A DNA stretch of 41,835 nucleotides from Candidatus Omnitrophota bacterium (lineage in GTDB: Bacteria; Omnitrophota; Omnitrophia; Omnitrophales; Aquincolibacteriaceae): positions 1-41,835 of the forward strand of contig JACPXL010000022.1 in the NCBI GenBank assembly GCA_016196555.1, given 5' to 3'. Both the position numbers and the translations under genes were made by a program. Below, piece by piece: positions 7,928 to 16,198 of the stretch. A model generated the notes under the pieces. The model had not been told where the DNA came from. It did no database searches and was given only the letters and a program-made list of their open reading frames with translations. How positions within the stretch are numbered: the first letter of the stretch is position 1; every line of letters starts with the position of its first letter.

Positions 7928-8755
7928 TTAAATAATGTCTGCGAAACTCCGCTCCATCCGTCGGAAATAAATGAGTCCGCCGATCAACAGAGCAAAAACG
8001 GTCAAACTCGAAACGATTAACATTCCGATATCCGGCCTATTTGCGCCCAGAAGCACCCAGCGAAATCCTTCCACAACTCCCGCCATGGGGTTTAATCCGA
8101 ATAAAGGTTTCCATGCATCAGGAACAAGGCTGCTTGGATAAGCAATAGGCGTTGCAAAAAGCCAAAACTGAATTAAAAAAGGCACGATGTACCGCACATC
8201 TCGAAATTGCACATTGAACGCAGAAAGCCATAAACCCACAGCTAAAGAAGAAGCCAAAGTTAAAATTAAAAATAATGGCAGAAAAAAAATAGCGTGCGTA
8301 GGTACGATTCCATAATAAAACATCATCCCAATCAAAACGACAAAAGCGACTGCAAAATCGACAAGCCCAGCCAATATGGCTGAAATGGGAATCACCAAAC
8401 GCGGAAAATAAACTTTCGTGATTAAATTCTGATTGGCAACAAGGCTATTGCTGGACTCCGAAAGCGAATGGGCAAAAAGCTGCCAGGGCAAAAGCGCGCA
8501 ATAAGCAAAAATGGGGTAAGGAATTCCATCGGAAGGAATTTTTGCAAGACGTCCAAAAAAAATACTGAATACAACCATGGTCATAAACGGCTGCAAAATG
8601 GCCCAAGTCGCGCCAAGCGCCGCTTGTTTATAACGGACTTTGATATCCCGCCAGGTAAGAAAATAAAGCAGCTCTCGATATTCCCAAAGCTCTCGCAATT
8701 CGAGAGAGCTCCCGCTTTTAGGAACTGTGATTGATAACGTATTATTTTTTTCCAT
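7928..8755 (-). CDS. ABC-2 type polysaccharide export permease (Wzm-like)
   Basis: This 275-residue integral membrane protein belongs to the ABC-2 permease family that moves undecaprenyl-linked polysaccharides or teichoic-acid-like glycans across the inner membrane. A soluble N-terminus leads to LTWRDIKVRYKQAALGATWA, a signature of this family, and about six hydrophobic segments follow. PMAGVVEGFRW near the C-terminus is also typical. The nucleotide-binding partner (Wzt-like ATPase) is normally adjacent but is not in this window. It may lie elsewhere or downstream of position 1. The gene overlaps the upstream methyltransferase by 14 bases. Its presence indicates an ABC-dependent rather than Wzx/Wzy-dependent export route for the product of this operon. 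Confidence 0.88.
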   Translation of the reverse strand: MEKNNTLSITVPKSGSSLELRELWEYRELLYFLTWRDIKVRYKQAALGATWAILQPFMTMVVFSIFFGRLAKIPSDGIPYPIFAYCALLPWQLFAHSLSESSNSLVANQNLITKVYFPRLVIPISAILAGLVDFAVAFVVLIGMMFYYGIVPTHAIFFLPLFLILTLASSLAVGLWLSAFNVQFRDVRYIVPFLIQFWLFATPIAYPSSLVPDAWKPLFGLNPMAGVVEGFRWVLLGANRPDIGMLIVSSLTVFALLIGGLIYFRRMERSFADII

Positions 8756-9608
8756 TGTTCGAACTCGTTTTCACAAGCGCACCAAAATTGGGATTGTTTT
8801 TATGAACCGCCATCGGCACATTTTCGGCAACCGCAAAATCCCAAAAAGCTGTATTCCAGCCAATATCATCCGAAATTAAAATTCCGCCATCCGTCAAATG
8901 CGACCATGCAGCAGTATATTCCCACATCATTTGGTTATAGGTATGGTCCGAATCATGAAAAAAGACTTCCACGTTTCCGAGCCGGTTTAAAAGCGGCATC
9001 AACTCATCGAGAGCATTCCCCTGAATCAAGGTCCAAGCCTTTTTCAATTCCTCGGGGACAAGGAATCCTATTTCAACTCCGTCAGGAAGTGACCAATCCA
9101 TGCTCTGCTCGCCCTTCTTTGCGGAAAGATCCACGGTATAAAGATGCCCTTTATGATTATGATGAATCGCCAGGAGAAAAAGCGCCGACGTCCAACCTGT
9201 CGCACAACCCGTTTCGACAATCACAGAAGGTTGCAAGAAACGGCAGGCCACATAACAAAAAAGTTCAGTGGTCAAACCAACTCCCAATGTCTTTTTCTCG
9301 AAATCCTTATTAAGGACTTTCTTATGCGCCGCGAGCAAATCTTTAAGCGGTTGAAAATTTTTAAGCTCGGTAAAATACTGACGCACCATGGCCTCTGAAA
9401 CATTAAGTGAGAGAGGAAGGATTTTTTTTAAACATTGAGCTGCGTCAGCAATCGCTAGATTCTTACGAACATCCTGCCAAAGGGCCTTACGATTATCTAT
9501 TTGTCCTGAATCAAAAAGTTTTGCGCTTATTTGACGAAGTCCGAAACGTCCCGCCTTAGGGACCACTTCCTGTAAATTCTTCATGAGTGTTTTTTGATTA
9601 GGTGACAT
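8742..9608 (-). CDS. class I SAM-dependent methyltransferase (Methyltransf_24-like)
   Basis: This 288-residue protein has a SAM-binding motif VETGCATGWTSALFL in its middle (about 140-154). An acidic FFHDSDHTYNQMMWEY follows, where DSDHTY is the metal/second-substrate segment common in sugar and cephalosporin-hydroxylase-type methyltransferases. LTDGGILISDDIGWN comes next. The N-terminal 110 residues are helical and not recognised. The start at 9608 lies immediately before the stop of the upstream epimerase, with no gap. It probably methylates a sugar in the exported polysaccharide, perhaps capping it, but the acceptor is unknown. Confidence 0.75.
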   Translation of the reverse strand: MSPNQKTLMKNLQEVVPKAGRFGLRQISAKLFDSGQIDNRKALWQDVRKNLAIADAAQCLKKILPLSLNVSEAMVRQYFTELKNFQPLKDLLAAHKKVLNKDFEKKTLGVGLTTELFCYVACRFLQPSVIVETGCATGWTSALFLLAIHHNHKGHLYTVDLSAKKGEQSMDWSLPDGVEIGFLVPEELKKAWTLIQGNALDELMPLLNRLGNVEVFFHDSDHTYNQMMWEYTAAWSHLTDGGILISDDIGWNTAFWDFAVAENVPMAVHKNNPNFGALVKTSSNNGKK

Positions 9609-10625
9609 TTAACGCTCGGTTAACATGCGATGAAAAATCGCTTTCACTTCGTCCGGCTTTTTCGTTGAAAAATACCAATCGATTGTCCGGTGCAGCCCAT
9701 CCATGAATTTCATTTTGGGTTCCCAGCCAAGAAGTTTCTTTGCCAATTGATTGTCCGCAACCCGGTTGAGCGGTCCCGTCGGCATATGCGGCTGCAATTT
9801 GATTTCCGCTTTTCGTCCCGTGTACCGCAAAACTTCTTTCACCGCATCGATCACCCGCGTACGCTCCATGGTTCCCAAATTGATAGCCGCTCCGTCATCG
9901 ATTTTTTCACCCGCTAAAATCATTCCGCTGACAATGTCTTTGACATAAGTCCAGTTTCGAATTTGTTCTCCTGTGCCCCAAACCTCAAATGGATCTTGCT
10001 TGATGAAAGCCCGGGCAATCATGGCAATCACGGCGTGATTTTCCACACCGCGTTCTCCGTAAACGGTGAAAAATCGGCACGAAGCCGTTTTCATTTTCCA
10101 ATCTTTGGAGTAAGCGCGCAGAGTCATTTCGCCCATGAGCTTGGCCCATCCATAAAGATTATCCGCATCATAGGGCGGACCGACCATTTCTTCGGTGAGG
10201 TACAATTCCTTTTTTAAATCGGACTGCAAATAAGTGGGATAAACACAGCCTGAGGAGGCATAAACAATTTTTTCGACCTTGGCCTGATAAGCTGCGCGAA
10301 AAACTAGCCCATCCAGCATTAAATTTACACCGCAGGCGGCCTGGTGAAGATCGACATACCCTCGGCCTCCGTGATCTGCGGCCAAGTGAAAAACAACATG
10401 GATTCCCTTCACTGCCGCGCGGGTCACCGTATCATCACGCAAATCACCTTGGCTAAATTCCACCGCGCCTTTGTCAATGTGATGCTGAATATTTTCAAGC
10501 CGGCCGCTTGATAAATCGTCAACCACGCGGATTTTTGCCCCTTTTTCGAGCAATGAGTCCACTAAATGAGATCCAATAAACGAAGCCCCTCCTGTCACCA
10601 AAATCTTTTTGTCTTTCCAATTCAT
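9609..10625 (-). CDS. NAD-dependent epimerase/dehydratase (extended SDR)
   Basis: This 338-residue extended SDR has the NAD-binding motif TGGASFIGSH (about 11-20), YASSGCVYP as the Ser region and a catalytic YGWAK. CRFFTVYGERG and a late LLGWEPKMKFMDGL complete the family pattern. It resembles the GDP-mannose 3,5-epimerase/UDP-glucose epimerase-like branch, but the specific reaction cannot be fixed. The ATG at 10625 overlaps the stop of the upstream CgeB-like gene (ATGA). It is the second gene of the minus-strand operon and the third SDR of that operon, which implies several modified sugars in the product. Confidence 0.82.
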   Translation of the reverse strand: MNWKDKKILVTGGASFIGSHLVDSLLEKGAKIRVVDDLSSGRLENIQHHIDKGAVEFSQGDLRDDTVTRAAVKGIHVVFHLAADHGGRGYVDLHQAACGVNLMLDGLVFRAAYQAKVEKIVYASSGCVYPTYLQSDLKKELYLTEEMVGPPYDADNLYGWAKLMGEMTLRAYSKDWKMKTASCRFFTVYGERGVENHAVIAMIARAFIKQDPFEVWGTGEQIRNWTYVKDIVSGMILAGEKIDDGAAINLGTMERTRVIDAVKEVLRYTGRKAEIKLQPHMPTGPLNRVADNQLAKKLLGWEPKMKFMDGLHRTIDWYFSTKKPDEVKAIFHRMLTER

Positions 10626-11746
10626 TTCTTGATTCCTCCCACCGCAGTTAAATATTTTTCGAAAATTTGTGTCAGACGACTTATCATGATTTCATAGCTA
10701 TGATGCGTAAGGGTTTTTTGCTGCCCTTGAATAGCGATCTGCTCCCGTTCCACTGCGTGATAAAGATAATGACTCATTTTTTCTAATAGCTCCTCCACGG
10801 TCCGATAAGCCAAGGCTTCTTGACCCTGAACAAAAAAATCGGACAAATTTTGTTTCCAATCGGTGACTAAACACGCCCCGACTCCGGTAGCTTCAAAGAG
10901 TCTCGCGTTATTGGCATATTCCTCTGCCACATCGATATGTGAATTAACGGTCATTTTGCTGGCTGCCAGCACCTCATACATTTCATTTCCCCAAACTTCT
11001 CCCCGCCACGCTTTTCTTAAAGCTGAATTCTTAGGGAGCGTCTCAATACCATAGCCGAACCAGGCCAAGGGATACTGCTGGCATACCTTTTCCAGCAATT
11101 CCACACGGGAACGATGCTCTTTAGAAACGCCGCCGATAAAAGTCACGTCAAATGTCTTCTCGATTTTTGCGGTTTGATTCAAAACCCGCCGGTCAAAGGC
11201 AAGCGGTAAATATTCTGCGTTCATATTCCGGGAGCGAAATAGCGGAATAAAATGCGGGAAGGAACTCACCACCAAGTCCATGGTCTGATAATTACGTCTC
11301 TGCAAAAGCGGTGATGCCATCTGACAAGCCATCAAGCGCGCGTATTTCTTCAGCTCACCGATCATGTTATCCGTAAACAAATTTTGCTCCTGGACAAGGA
11401 CCACGTCCGGCTCAATGCTTCGAATTTGTTCGCGCACAATCTCGAATCTCCAATCGAGTCCCAATAAATAATTCCCGGCGTTCGACATGAGCTGAGGAAA
11501 GGCCGTAATTTTTAATCCATTTTCTTTGGCCCATTGAAGCTGCGTGCGCTCATCATTGACAACAAATTCCTGCGCCTCATGCCCCAATTGTTTGAAGTAA
11601 TAAGAATAAGAATCGAAAGTTCCGAAACGTTCCTGCATCAAAGCATGGCGCTGTTCTTCAAAGCAAGAATTCGATGTGAGAGGATGGTCAGCATGATACT
11701 TTTGCAAAAACTTTGGATAGTAGTAATCCAGAATGATAATCTTCAT
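10622..11746 (-). CDS. CgeB-like glycosyltransferase
   Basis: This protein of about 374 residues begins MKIIILDYYYPKFLQKYHA. It carries a C-terminal half typical of the CgeB/Glyco_trans_1_2 family: DVTFIGGVSKEHRSRVELL, then MYEVLAASKMTVNSHIDVAEEYANNARLFEATGVGACLVTD. The NARLFEATGVGACLVTD block is the family hallmark at the donor site. I chose the ATG at 11746. Another in-frame ATG at 11791 would add 15 residues without strong support. It is the promoter-proximal gene of the minus-strand polysaccharide operon. Sugar specificity is unknown. Confidence 0.8.
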   Translation of the reverse strand: MKIIILDYYYPKFLQKYHADHPLTSNSCFEEQRHALMQERFGTFDSYSYYFKQLGHEAQEFVVNDERTQLQWAKENGLKITAFPQLMSNAGNYLLGLDWRFEIVREQIRSIEPDVVLVQEQNLFTDNMIGELKKYARLMACQMASPLLQRRNYQTMDLVVSSFPHFIPLFRSRNMNAEYLPLAFDRRVLNQTAKIEKTFDVTFIGGVSKEHRSRVELLEKVCQQYPLAWFGYGIETLPKNSALRKAWRGEVWGNEMYEVLAASKMTVNSHIDVAEEYANNARLFEATGVGACLVTDWKQNLSDFFVQGQEALAYRTVEELLEKMSHYLYHAVEREQIAIQGQQKTLTHHSYEIMISRLTQIFEKYLTAVGGIKK

Positions 11747-11866
11747 GAAAAATTTTTCCGGTCCGTCTTCATGAATAAAAAGCTCATGCAACGCCCCGAC
11801 TTGTCCGATCTATTTGATTGAGGTTGTTGTTTTATTAACTATCAAACAATAACAGAAACTAATAAA

Positions 11867-11895
11867 AATATACAATAACATGTAACTAATATCAA
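11867..11895 (-). promoter_or_regulatory. candidate sigma70-type promoter for the minus-strand glycan operon
   Basis: On the minus strand TTGATA (11890-11895) is followed by a 17-base spacer and TATATT (11867-11872). Each hexamer is one mismatch from consensus. It lies in the AT-rich divergent gap, 121 bases upstream of the chosen ATG at 11746 and 76 bases upstream of the alternative at 11791. Promoter consensus in this lineage is unknown to me. Confidence 0.4.
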
Positions 11896-11931
11896 TATTA
11901 TCGACAAAAAAAGTTTAGACTGTAACTCTTT

Positions 11932-12738
11932 ATGACGCCTAGTATTACAATCATTATGCCCTCCTATAACCAGGCAGGCTTTATCAAAGAATCGATAGAA
12001 TCGGTCCTCCGCCAGACTTTTCCCTCTTTTGAACTGCTGGTGATCGATGGGGGCAGCACCGACGGAACCGTCGAAATTCTTCGAAAAATTCAGGATTCCC
12101 GCCTCCGCTGGATCTCAGAAAAGGACAAGGGGCAAGCAGATGCCATCAATAAGGGATTCAAAATGGCTTCGGGAAATATTCTGGCTTGGCTGAACGCCGA
12201 TGATCTTTACTTCCCTAACGCTTTAACGACTGTAGGAAATTTTTTCGCCCAACACCCCCAGACCCTTTGGGCCATCGGTCAATGCACGATTATCAATGAG
12301 CATGGAAAGGAAATCCGAAAATGGGTCAGCGCTTATAAATCCTGGCGCCTTAGCCAATATTCCTATTCCGCTCTTTTAAGTGAAAATTTCATTCCTCAAA
12401 TGAGTGTTTTCTTCCGCAAGGATGCCATTGCCAAAGTCGGCGGCGGGGTCGACGAAAATTTACATTACGCGATGGATTATGATCTGTGGCTGCGTTTAGG
12501 AAAACAATTTGAGCCGGGCTTTATTCCCGAGCCGGTTGCAAAATTCCGGATGTATGCGGCCACAAAATCAATCACCGGTTTTCACCGGCAATTTCAGGAG
12601 GATTACGAAGTAGGAAAAAAATACTCCGGCAATGCTTTTTGGCCTGTTTTTTTTCATGGAATTAACCGTCTCAAAATTGTTACAATCTACCAGCTTTTGG
12701 CGCTCTTCCGGAAATTCGGCCGGCCGCCTCGCAATTAA
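11932..12738 (+). CDS. glycosyltransferase family 2
   Basis: This 268-residue GT-A enzyme has the GT2 opening SITIIMPSYNQAGFIKESIESVLRQTF. The nucleotide-binding VIDGGSTDGTVEIL comes next, then the metal-binding LAWLNADD. HYAMDYDLWLRLGKQF is the usual acceptor-side segment. It probably adds a hexose or derivative to a lipid-linked intermediate on the cytoplasmic side. It is the first gene of the plus-strand operon and is divergent from the minus-strand operon across about 185 bases. A DPM-like role is unlikely because the C-terminal half is short and soluble. Confidence 0.85.
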   Translation: MTPSITIIMPSYNQAGFIKESIESVLRQTFPSFELLVIDGGSTDGTVEILRKIQDSRLRWISEKDKGQADAINKGFKMASGNILAWLNADDLYFPNALTTVGNFFAQHPQTLWAIGQCTIINEHGKEIRKWVSAYKSWRLSQYSYSALLSENFIPQMSVFFRKDAIAKVGGGVDENLHYAMDYDLWLRLGKQFEPGFIPEPVAKFRMYAATKSITGFHRQFQEDYEVGKKYSGNAFWPVFFHGINRLKIVTIYQLLALFRKFGRPPRN

Positions 12739-12776
12739 AATAAATCATCGCGGGATATTCCTGCTCAGGAGAAAAT

Positions 12777-13766
12777 ATGAAAAAGGCTTTAATCACCGGC
12801 ATCACAGGGCAAGATGGAAGTTATTTGGCCGAATTTCTTTTACAGAAAGGTTATCAAGTCCACGGAATCATTCGCCGGTCAAGCTCCTTTAATACCGCGC
12901 GTATTCAGCATCTCTATCAAGACCCGCACGAGGCCAATGTGCGTTTTTTTCTGCATCACGGCGATCTGCACGACGGAGGAAATTTAAAACGTTTGCTCGA
13001 GCAAATTCAGCCGGATGAAATTTATAATCTCGGCGCTCAAAGCCATGTGCGCGTCAGCTTTGACATTCCTGAATATACGGCGGATGTGACGGCCATTGGA
13101 GTGCTGAGAATTCTGGAAGCGATTCGTGAAACAAAAGTTAAAACGCACTTTTATCAGGCCTCCAGCAGTGAAATGTTCGGAAAAGTCATTGAAACCCCTC
13201 AAAGAGAAACCACTCCGTTTTATCCGCGCAGTCCTTATGGCTATTCCAAAGTTTTCGCCTACTGGGCCACCGTGAACGCACGGGAAAGTTATGGGCTCTA
13301 TGCCTGCAACGGAATTCTTTTTAATCATGAGTCGCCTCGGCGCGGAGAAACTTTTGTCACGCGAAAAATTTCCAAAGCCGTGGCCAAAATTAAAAAGGGC
13401 CTGCAAAAAGAGCTTTTTCTGGGAAACATTGAAGCAAAACGCGATTGGGGTTATGCCAAGGATTATGTCGAAGCCATGTGGATGATGCTTCAGCAAAAAA
13501 ATGCCGACGATTATGTCATTGCGACGGGAGAAACTCATTCCGTGCGGGAATTTCTCGAAGAGGCCTTCGCTTATGTCGGCCTTGATTGGAAGAAATACGT
13601 CAAAACCGATCCCCGATATTTCCGTCCGGCTGAAGTTGATCTTTTGGTCGGAGATCCTGCCAAAGCCAAAAAATTATTGGGCTGGAAACCGCGCATTAGC
13701 TTTAAGCAATTGGTCCACCTGATGGTGGATAGTGACATGAATGGTTCCGAAGTCACTCCTTACTAA
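12777..13766 (+). CDS. gmd: GDP-mannose 4,6-dehydratase
   Basis: Gmd converts GDP-mannose to GDP-4-keto-6-deoxymannose, the precursor of GDP-fucose, GDP-rhamnose, GDP-perosamine and others. The 329-residue protein starts with [17 protein letters not shown] (NADP motif) and [17 protein letters not shown] is at 129-135, and the catalytic Y154-x3-K158 lies in [25 protein letters not shown] is a highly specific Gmd signature, and DWGYAKDYV follows. Length is near the usual 340-370. An AGGAGAAAAT site precedes the ATG. No GDP-fucose synthase or GDP-perosamine synthase is clearly present. The DegT aminotransferase further down could in principle act on the Gmd product. Confidence 0.95.
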   Translation: MKKALITGITGQDGSYLAEFLLQKGYQVHGIIRRSSSFNTARIQHLYQDPHEANVRFFLHHGDLHDGGNLKRLLEQIQPDEIYNLGAQSHVRVSFDIPEYTADVTAIGVLRILEAIRETKVKTHFYQASSSEMFGKVIETPQRETTPFYPRSPYGYSKVFAYWATVNARESYGLYACNGILFNHESPRRGETFVTRKISKAVAKIKKGLQKELFLGNIEAKRDWGYAKDYVEAMWMMLQQKNADDYVIATGETHSVREFLEEAFAYVGLDWKKYVKTDPRYFRPAEVDLLVGDPAKAKKLLGWKPRISFKQLVHLMVDSDMNGSEVTPY

Positions 13767-13973
13767 ACTTCCCCATAAAACCAAACCTGACCTAATCCAT
13801 TCCTTCGTCTATTGTTAGCCAAGCCATATCCCGGCTTGACTTATTGCCGTCTATTGAGTAAATTTATTGTTAGCAAAAGCTATCATTAAATAGCAAATAG
13901 TTACAATTTAGTTCAAAATTTTCAAGACAAAGGCCCAATTGTTCGATAACTTAAAGCAACACAGGAACTTATC
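13767..13973 (+). other. 207-base intergenic region with short repeats and a hairpin
   Basis: No gene is seen in this gap. The 9-mer CGTCTATTG occurs at 13806-13814 and 13848-13856, and ATTGTTAGC at 13811-13819 and 13866-13874. A possible 6-bp stem CAAGCC/GGCTTG with a 7-base loop is at 13820-13838. The hairpin lacks a following T run, so I do not call it a terminator. The gap may hold a promoter for the 13974 gene, but I could not identify a convincing one. Confidence 0.4.
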
Positions 13974-14987
13974 ATGATAAACATTGGCATTATCGGCTGC
14001 GGACAATGGGGCCCCAATCACGTCCGCAATTTCTCCCATCTTTCCGGAAGCCGTGCCCTGATGTGCGCTGATTTAAATGAAAAGCGCCTCAAGGCCATGA
14101 AAGAAACTTTCCGTAATATTCATCCGACCTATGATCACCGGGAAATCCTTAGGCATCCCAAAATTGATGCGGTGGTTATTTCCACCCCGACCAAGACCCA
14201 TTATCAGCTGGTTAAAGAAAGTCTTTTGGCAGGCAAAGATGTTCTCTGCGAAAAGCCACTTTGCACTAGTATTCCAGAAGCGCGTCAGCTGATCAAATTG
14301 GCCAAAAAATTAAAACGCATCTTGATGGTGGGCCATGTTTTTCTCTTTAACAGCGGGATTCAAAAACTTCACAATTTAATCGACGACGGCTCCTGCGGGC
14401 GTCTTTATTACATGCATTCTCAACGCACTAATTTGGGCCCTTTCCGCACCGACGTTAATGCTGTTTGGGATTTGGCCACTCATGACATTGCGATCTTTAA
14501 TCACCTTTTGAAATCACAGCCGTTGGAAGTTTCGGCACGCGGCGGAAAATTTCTTCAAAAAAAGATTGAGGATGTGGCTTTTATTTCGCTCTTTTATCCC
14601 ATGAATGTTCTGGTCAATATTCACGTGAGCTGGCTTGATCCGCGCAAAGTCCGCCAGATTACCGTGGTGGGAGACAAAAAAATGGTGATCTGGGATGACC
14701 TCGATAATGTCGGTCCAATCCGCTGCTATGACCGGCGTGTTATTCCCCATTATTATTATCAAACTTTCGGGGAATTTTATCTTCTGGCCAAAGAAGGAAA
14801 TATCACTATTCCGAAAGTCGATTTATCGGAACCCTTAAAAGCGCAAGATGGTCATTTCCTGGATTGCATCCGCAATCGCAAACAACCTCTGACCAATGCC
14901 CAATCCGGTCTCGACGTGATCAAAGTCCTTGAAGCCATTCAAAAATCATTGGCGCAAAAAGGCCGTTCCGTACGCATCCCCTCATGA
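13974..14987 (+). CDS. Gfo/Idh/MocA-family oxidoreductase, possible UDP-N-acetylglucosamine 3-dehydrogenase-like
   Basis: This 337-residue NAD(P)-dependent oxidoreductase has a Rossmann N-terminus (INIGIIGCGQWGPNHVRNF), VVISTPTKTHY and the hallmark EKP (93-95). HDIAIFNHLL in the second domain carries a probable catalytic His. It resembles WlbA/WbpB-type sugar dehydrogenases that oxidise C3 of a UDP-amino sugar before transamination. The co-located hexapeptide acyltransferase and DegT aminotransferase support such a route. The usual partner WbpA (UDP-sugar 6-dehydrogenase) is not in the window, so the carboxylated sugar cannot be claimed. The stop overlaps the next start by 4 bases (ATGA). Confidence 0.8.
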   Translation: MINIGIIGCGQWGPNHVRNFSHLSGSRALMCADLNEKRLKAMKETFRNIHPTYDHREILRHPKIDAVVISTPTKTHYQLVKESLLAGKDVLCEKPLCTSIPEARQLIKLAKKLKRILMVGHVFLFNSGIQKLHNLIDDGSCGRLYYMHSQRTNLGPFRTDVNAVWDLATHDIAIFNHLLKSQPLEVSARGGKFLQKKIEDVAFISLFYPMNVLVNIHVSWLDPRKVRQITVVGDKKMVIWDDLDNVGPIRCYDRRVIPHYYYQTFGEFYLLAKEGNITIPKVDLSEPLKAQDGHFLDCIRNRKQPLTNAQSGLDVIKVLEAIQKSLAQKGRSVRIPS

Positions 14988-15721
14988 AAGCCCTGGTCAT
15001 CATTCCTATTTTTGATGAAGGCGTAAAAATGAAAATGACTTCCACCCGGATGCGCGATTTTTTGGAAGCACGCTCAAGGCGGGACCCTCAAATTGACATC
15101 ATGCTCATGGATGACGGCTCTCCCAAACCGAATGTGGAGCCCATGGCAAAAAAATTTGGTTTCTTGAGTTTACGCAATCCTGCCCGAAGCGGCGTTGGAT
15201 TTTCCATTCGAAGGGCCTATGATTACGGTCTGGAAAAAGGCTATGACATTTTGATTACCATGGCGGGAAATAATAAAGACAATCCCGATGAATTGGACCA
15301 ACTTATGGAACCGATTGTTTCGCAACGGGCCGACTTTGTTCAGGGGTCCCGTTATTTGTCCGGCGGGAATTTCGGCAACATGCCTTTTTACCGCCTTTTC
15401 ACAACCCGTTATATCCATCCCCTGCTTTTTTCGCTTGCGGCGGGCAAACAAATCACTGACAGCACCAACGGCTTCCGCGCGATTCGCGCTTCGGTTTTAC
15501 GCGATCCTCGTTTGAATCTGCACCAGGATTGGCTTGATCAATATGAACTCGAACCTTATCTTTTTCATAAAGCGATTCGTTTAGGCTATCGCGTGACGGA
15601 AGTTCCCGTAACTAAAATTTACCCGGACAAAAAACTAGGCTATTCAAAAATGAAACCCATCATTGGCTGGTGGAGCATTTTACGGCCTGTCATTTACCTA
15701 CTGCTGAGGATTAAAACATGA
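14984..15721 (+). CDS. glycosyltransferase family 2, dolichyl-phosphate mannose synthase-like
   Basis: This 245-residue GT2 protein opens with MKALVIIPIFDEGVKM and has MLMDDGSPKPN. NPARSGVGFSIRRAYDYGLEKGYD is typical of the polyprenyl-phosphate sugar synthase branch. The usual metal-binding DAD-x-QHPPE region instead reads MAGNNKDNPDELD. DSTNGFRAIRASVL and a C-terminal hydrophobic stretch match the family. It starts 4 bases inside the upstream stop and ends 4 bases inside the next gene, so the three genes are coupled. It may make a lipid-linked sugar or act directly on the glycan. Confidence 0.78.
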   Translation: MKALVIIPIFDEGVKMKMTSTRMRDFLEARSRRDPQIDIMLMDDGSPKPNVEPMAKKFGFLSLRNPARSGVGFSIRRAYDYGLEKGYDILITMAGNNKDNPDELDQLMEPIVSQRADFVQGSRYLSGGNFGNMPFYRLFTTRYIHPLLFSLAAGKQITDSTNGFRAIRASVLRDPRLNLHQDWLDQYELEPYLFHKAIRLGYRVTEVPVTKIYPDKKLGYSKMKPIIGWWSILRPVIYLLLRIKT

Positions 15722-16197
15722 TCACTCCCGATGTCAAACTTGGTAAAAACGTTGTGATTCATCATCCTGATTTGGTGAATCTTTACGGCTGTCAAATCGA
15801 TGATGAAAGCCGGATCGGAACCTTTGTTGAAATTCAAAAAGGCTCTGTGATCGGAAAGCGCTGCAAAATCCAAAGTCATACTTTTATTTGCGAAGGCGTG
15901 ACGATTGAAGACGGCGTTTTCGTGGGGCACGGTGTGATGTTCATCAATGACCTTTATCCGCGGGCCCTGAATGAAGACGGCAGCATGCAGACCGAAAAGG
16001 ATTGGGTGCTTATCCGCACCAAAATCGGAGCAGGCGTCACTATTGGCAGCAACGCTACGATTTTAGGCGGCATTAAAATCGGGAAAGGTGCTCTTATCGG
16101 GGCCGGAGCTGTTGTCACCAAAAATGTACCGGATTACGCGATTGTCGCCGGTGTCCCTGCCAAAACGATTGGAGACGTTCGTAAAAAACGGAAATAA
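15718..16197 (+). CDS. hexapeptide-repeat acyltransferase (WlbB-like sugar N-acetyltransferase)
   Basis: This 159-residue protein is built of left-handed beta-helix hexapeptides: VKLGKNVVIHHPDLVNLYGC, IGTFVEIQKGSVIGKRCKIQ, VFVGHGVMFINDLYPRA, then IGAGVTIGSNATILGGIKIGKGALIGAGAVVTKNVP. The C-terminal VPAKTIGDVR is the common end of sugar acyltransferases. A histidine in FVGHGVMFINDLYPR is at the place of the catalytic residue in WlbB/PglD-type enzymes. It probably acetylates the amino sugar made by the dehydrogenase (13974) and aminotransferase (17773). It is translationally coupled to the upstream gene. Confidence 0.85.
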   Translation: MITPDVKLGKNVVIHHPDLVNLYGCQIDDESRIGTFVEIQKGSVIGKRCKIQSHTFICEGVTIEDGVFVGHGVMFINDLYPRALNEDGSMQTEKDWVLIRTKIGAGVTIGSNATILGGIKIGKGALIGAGAVVTKNVPDYAIVAGVPAKTIGDVRKKRK

Positions 16198-16198
16198 T

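Noticed and set aside
12984-13538. Long open frame (184 codons) on the minus strand within gmd
   Set aside because: It is antisense to a clear Gmd gene, has no recognisable protein features and no operon context.
13820-13838. Hairpin CAAGCC/GGCTTG as a terminator after gmd
   Set aside because: The stem is only 6 bp and no T run follows on either strand, so I list it only as a structure.
16088-16198. N-terminal extension of the GT4 gene from an upstream ATG at 16088
   Set aside because: It overlaps the acyltransferase in another frame and has no family match. The ATG at 16199 begins at the normal GT4 N-terminus, one base after the upstream stop.
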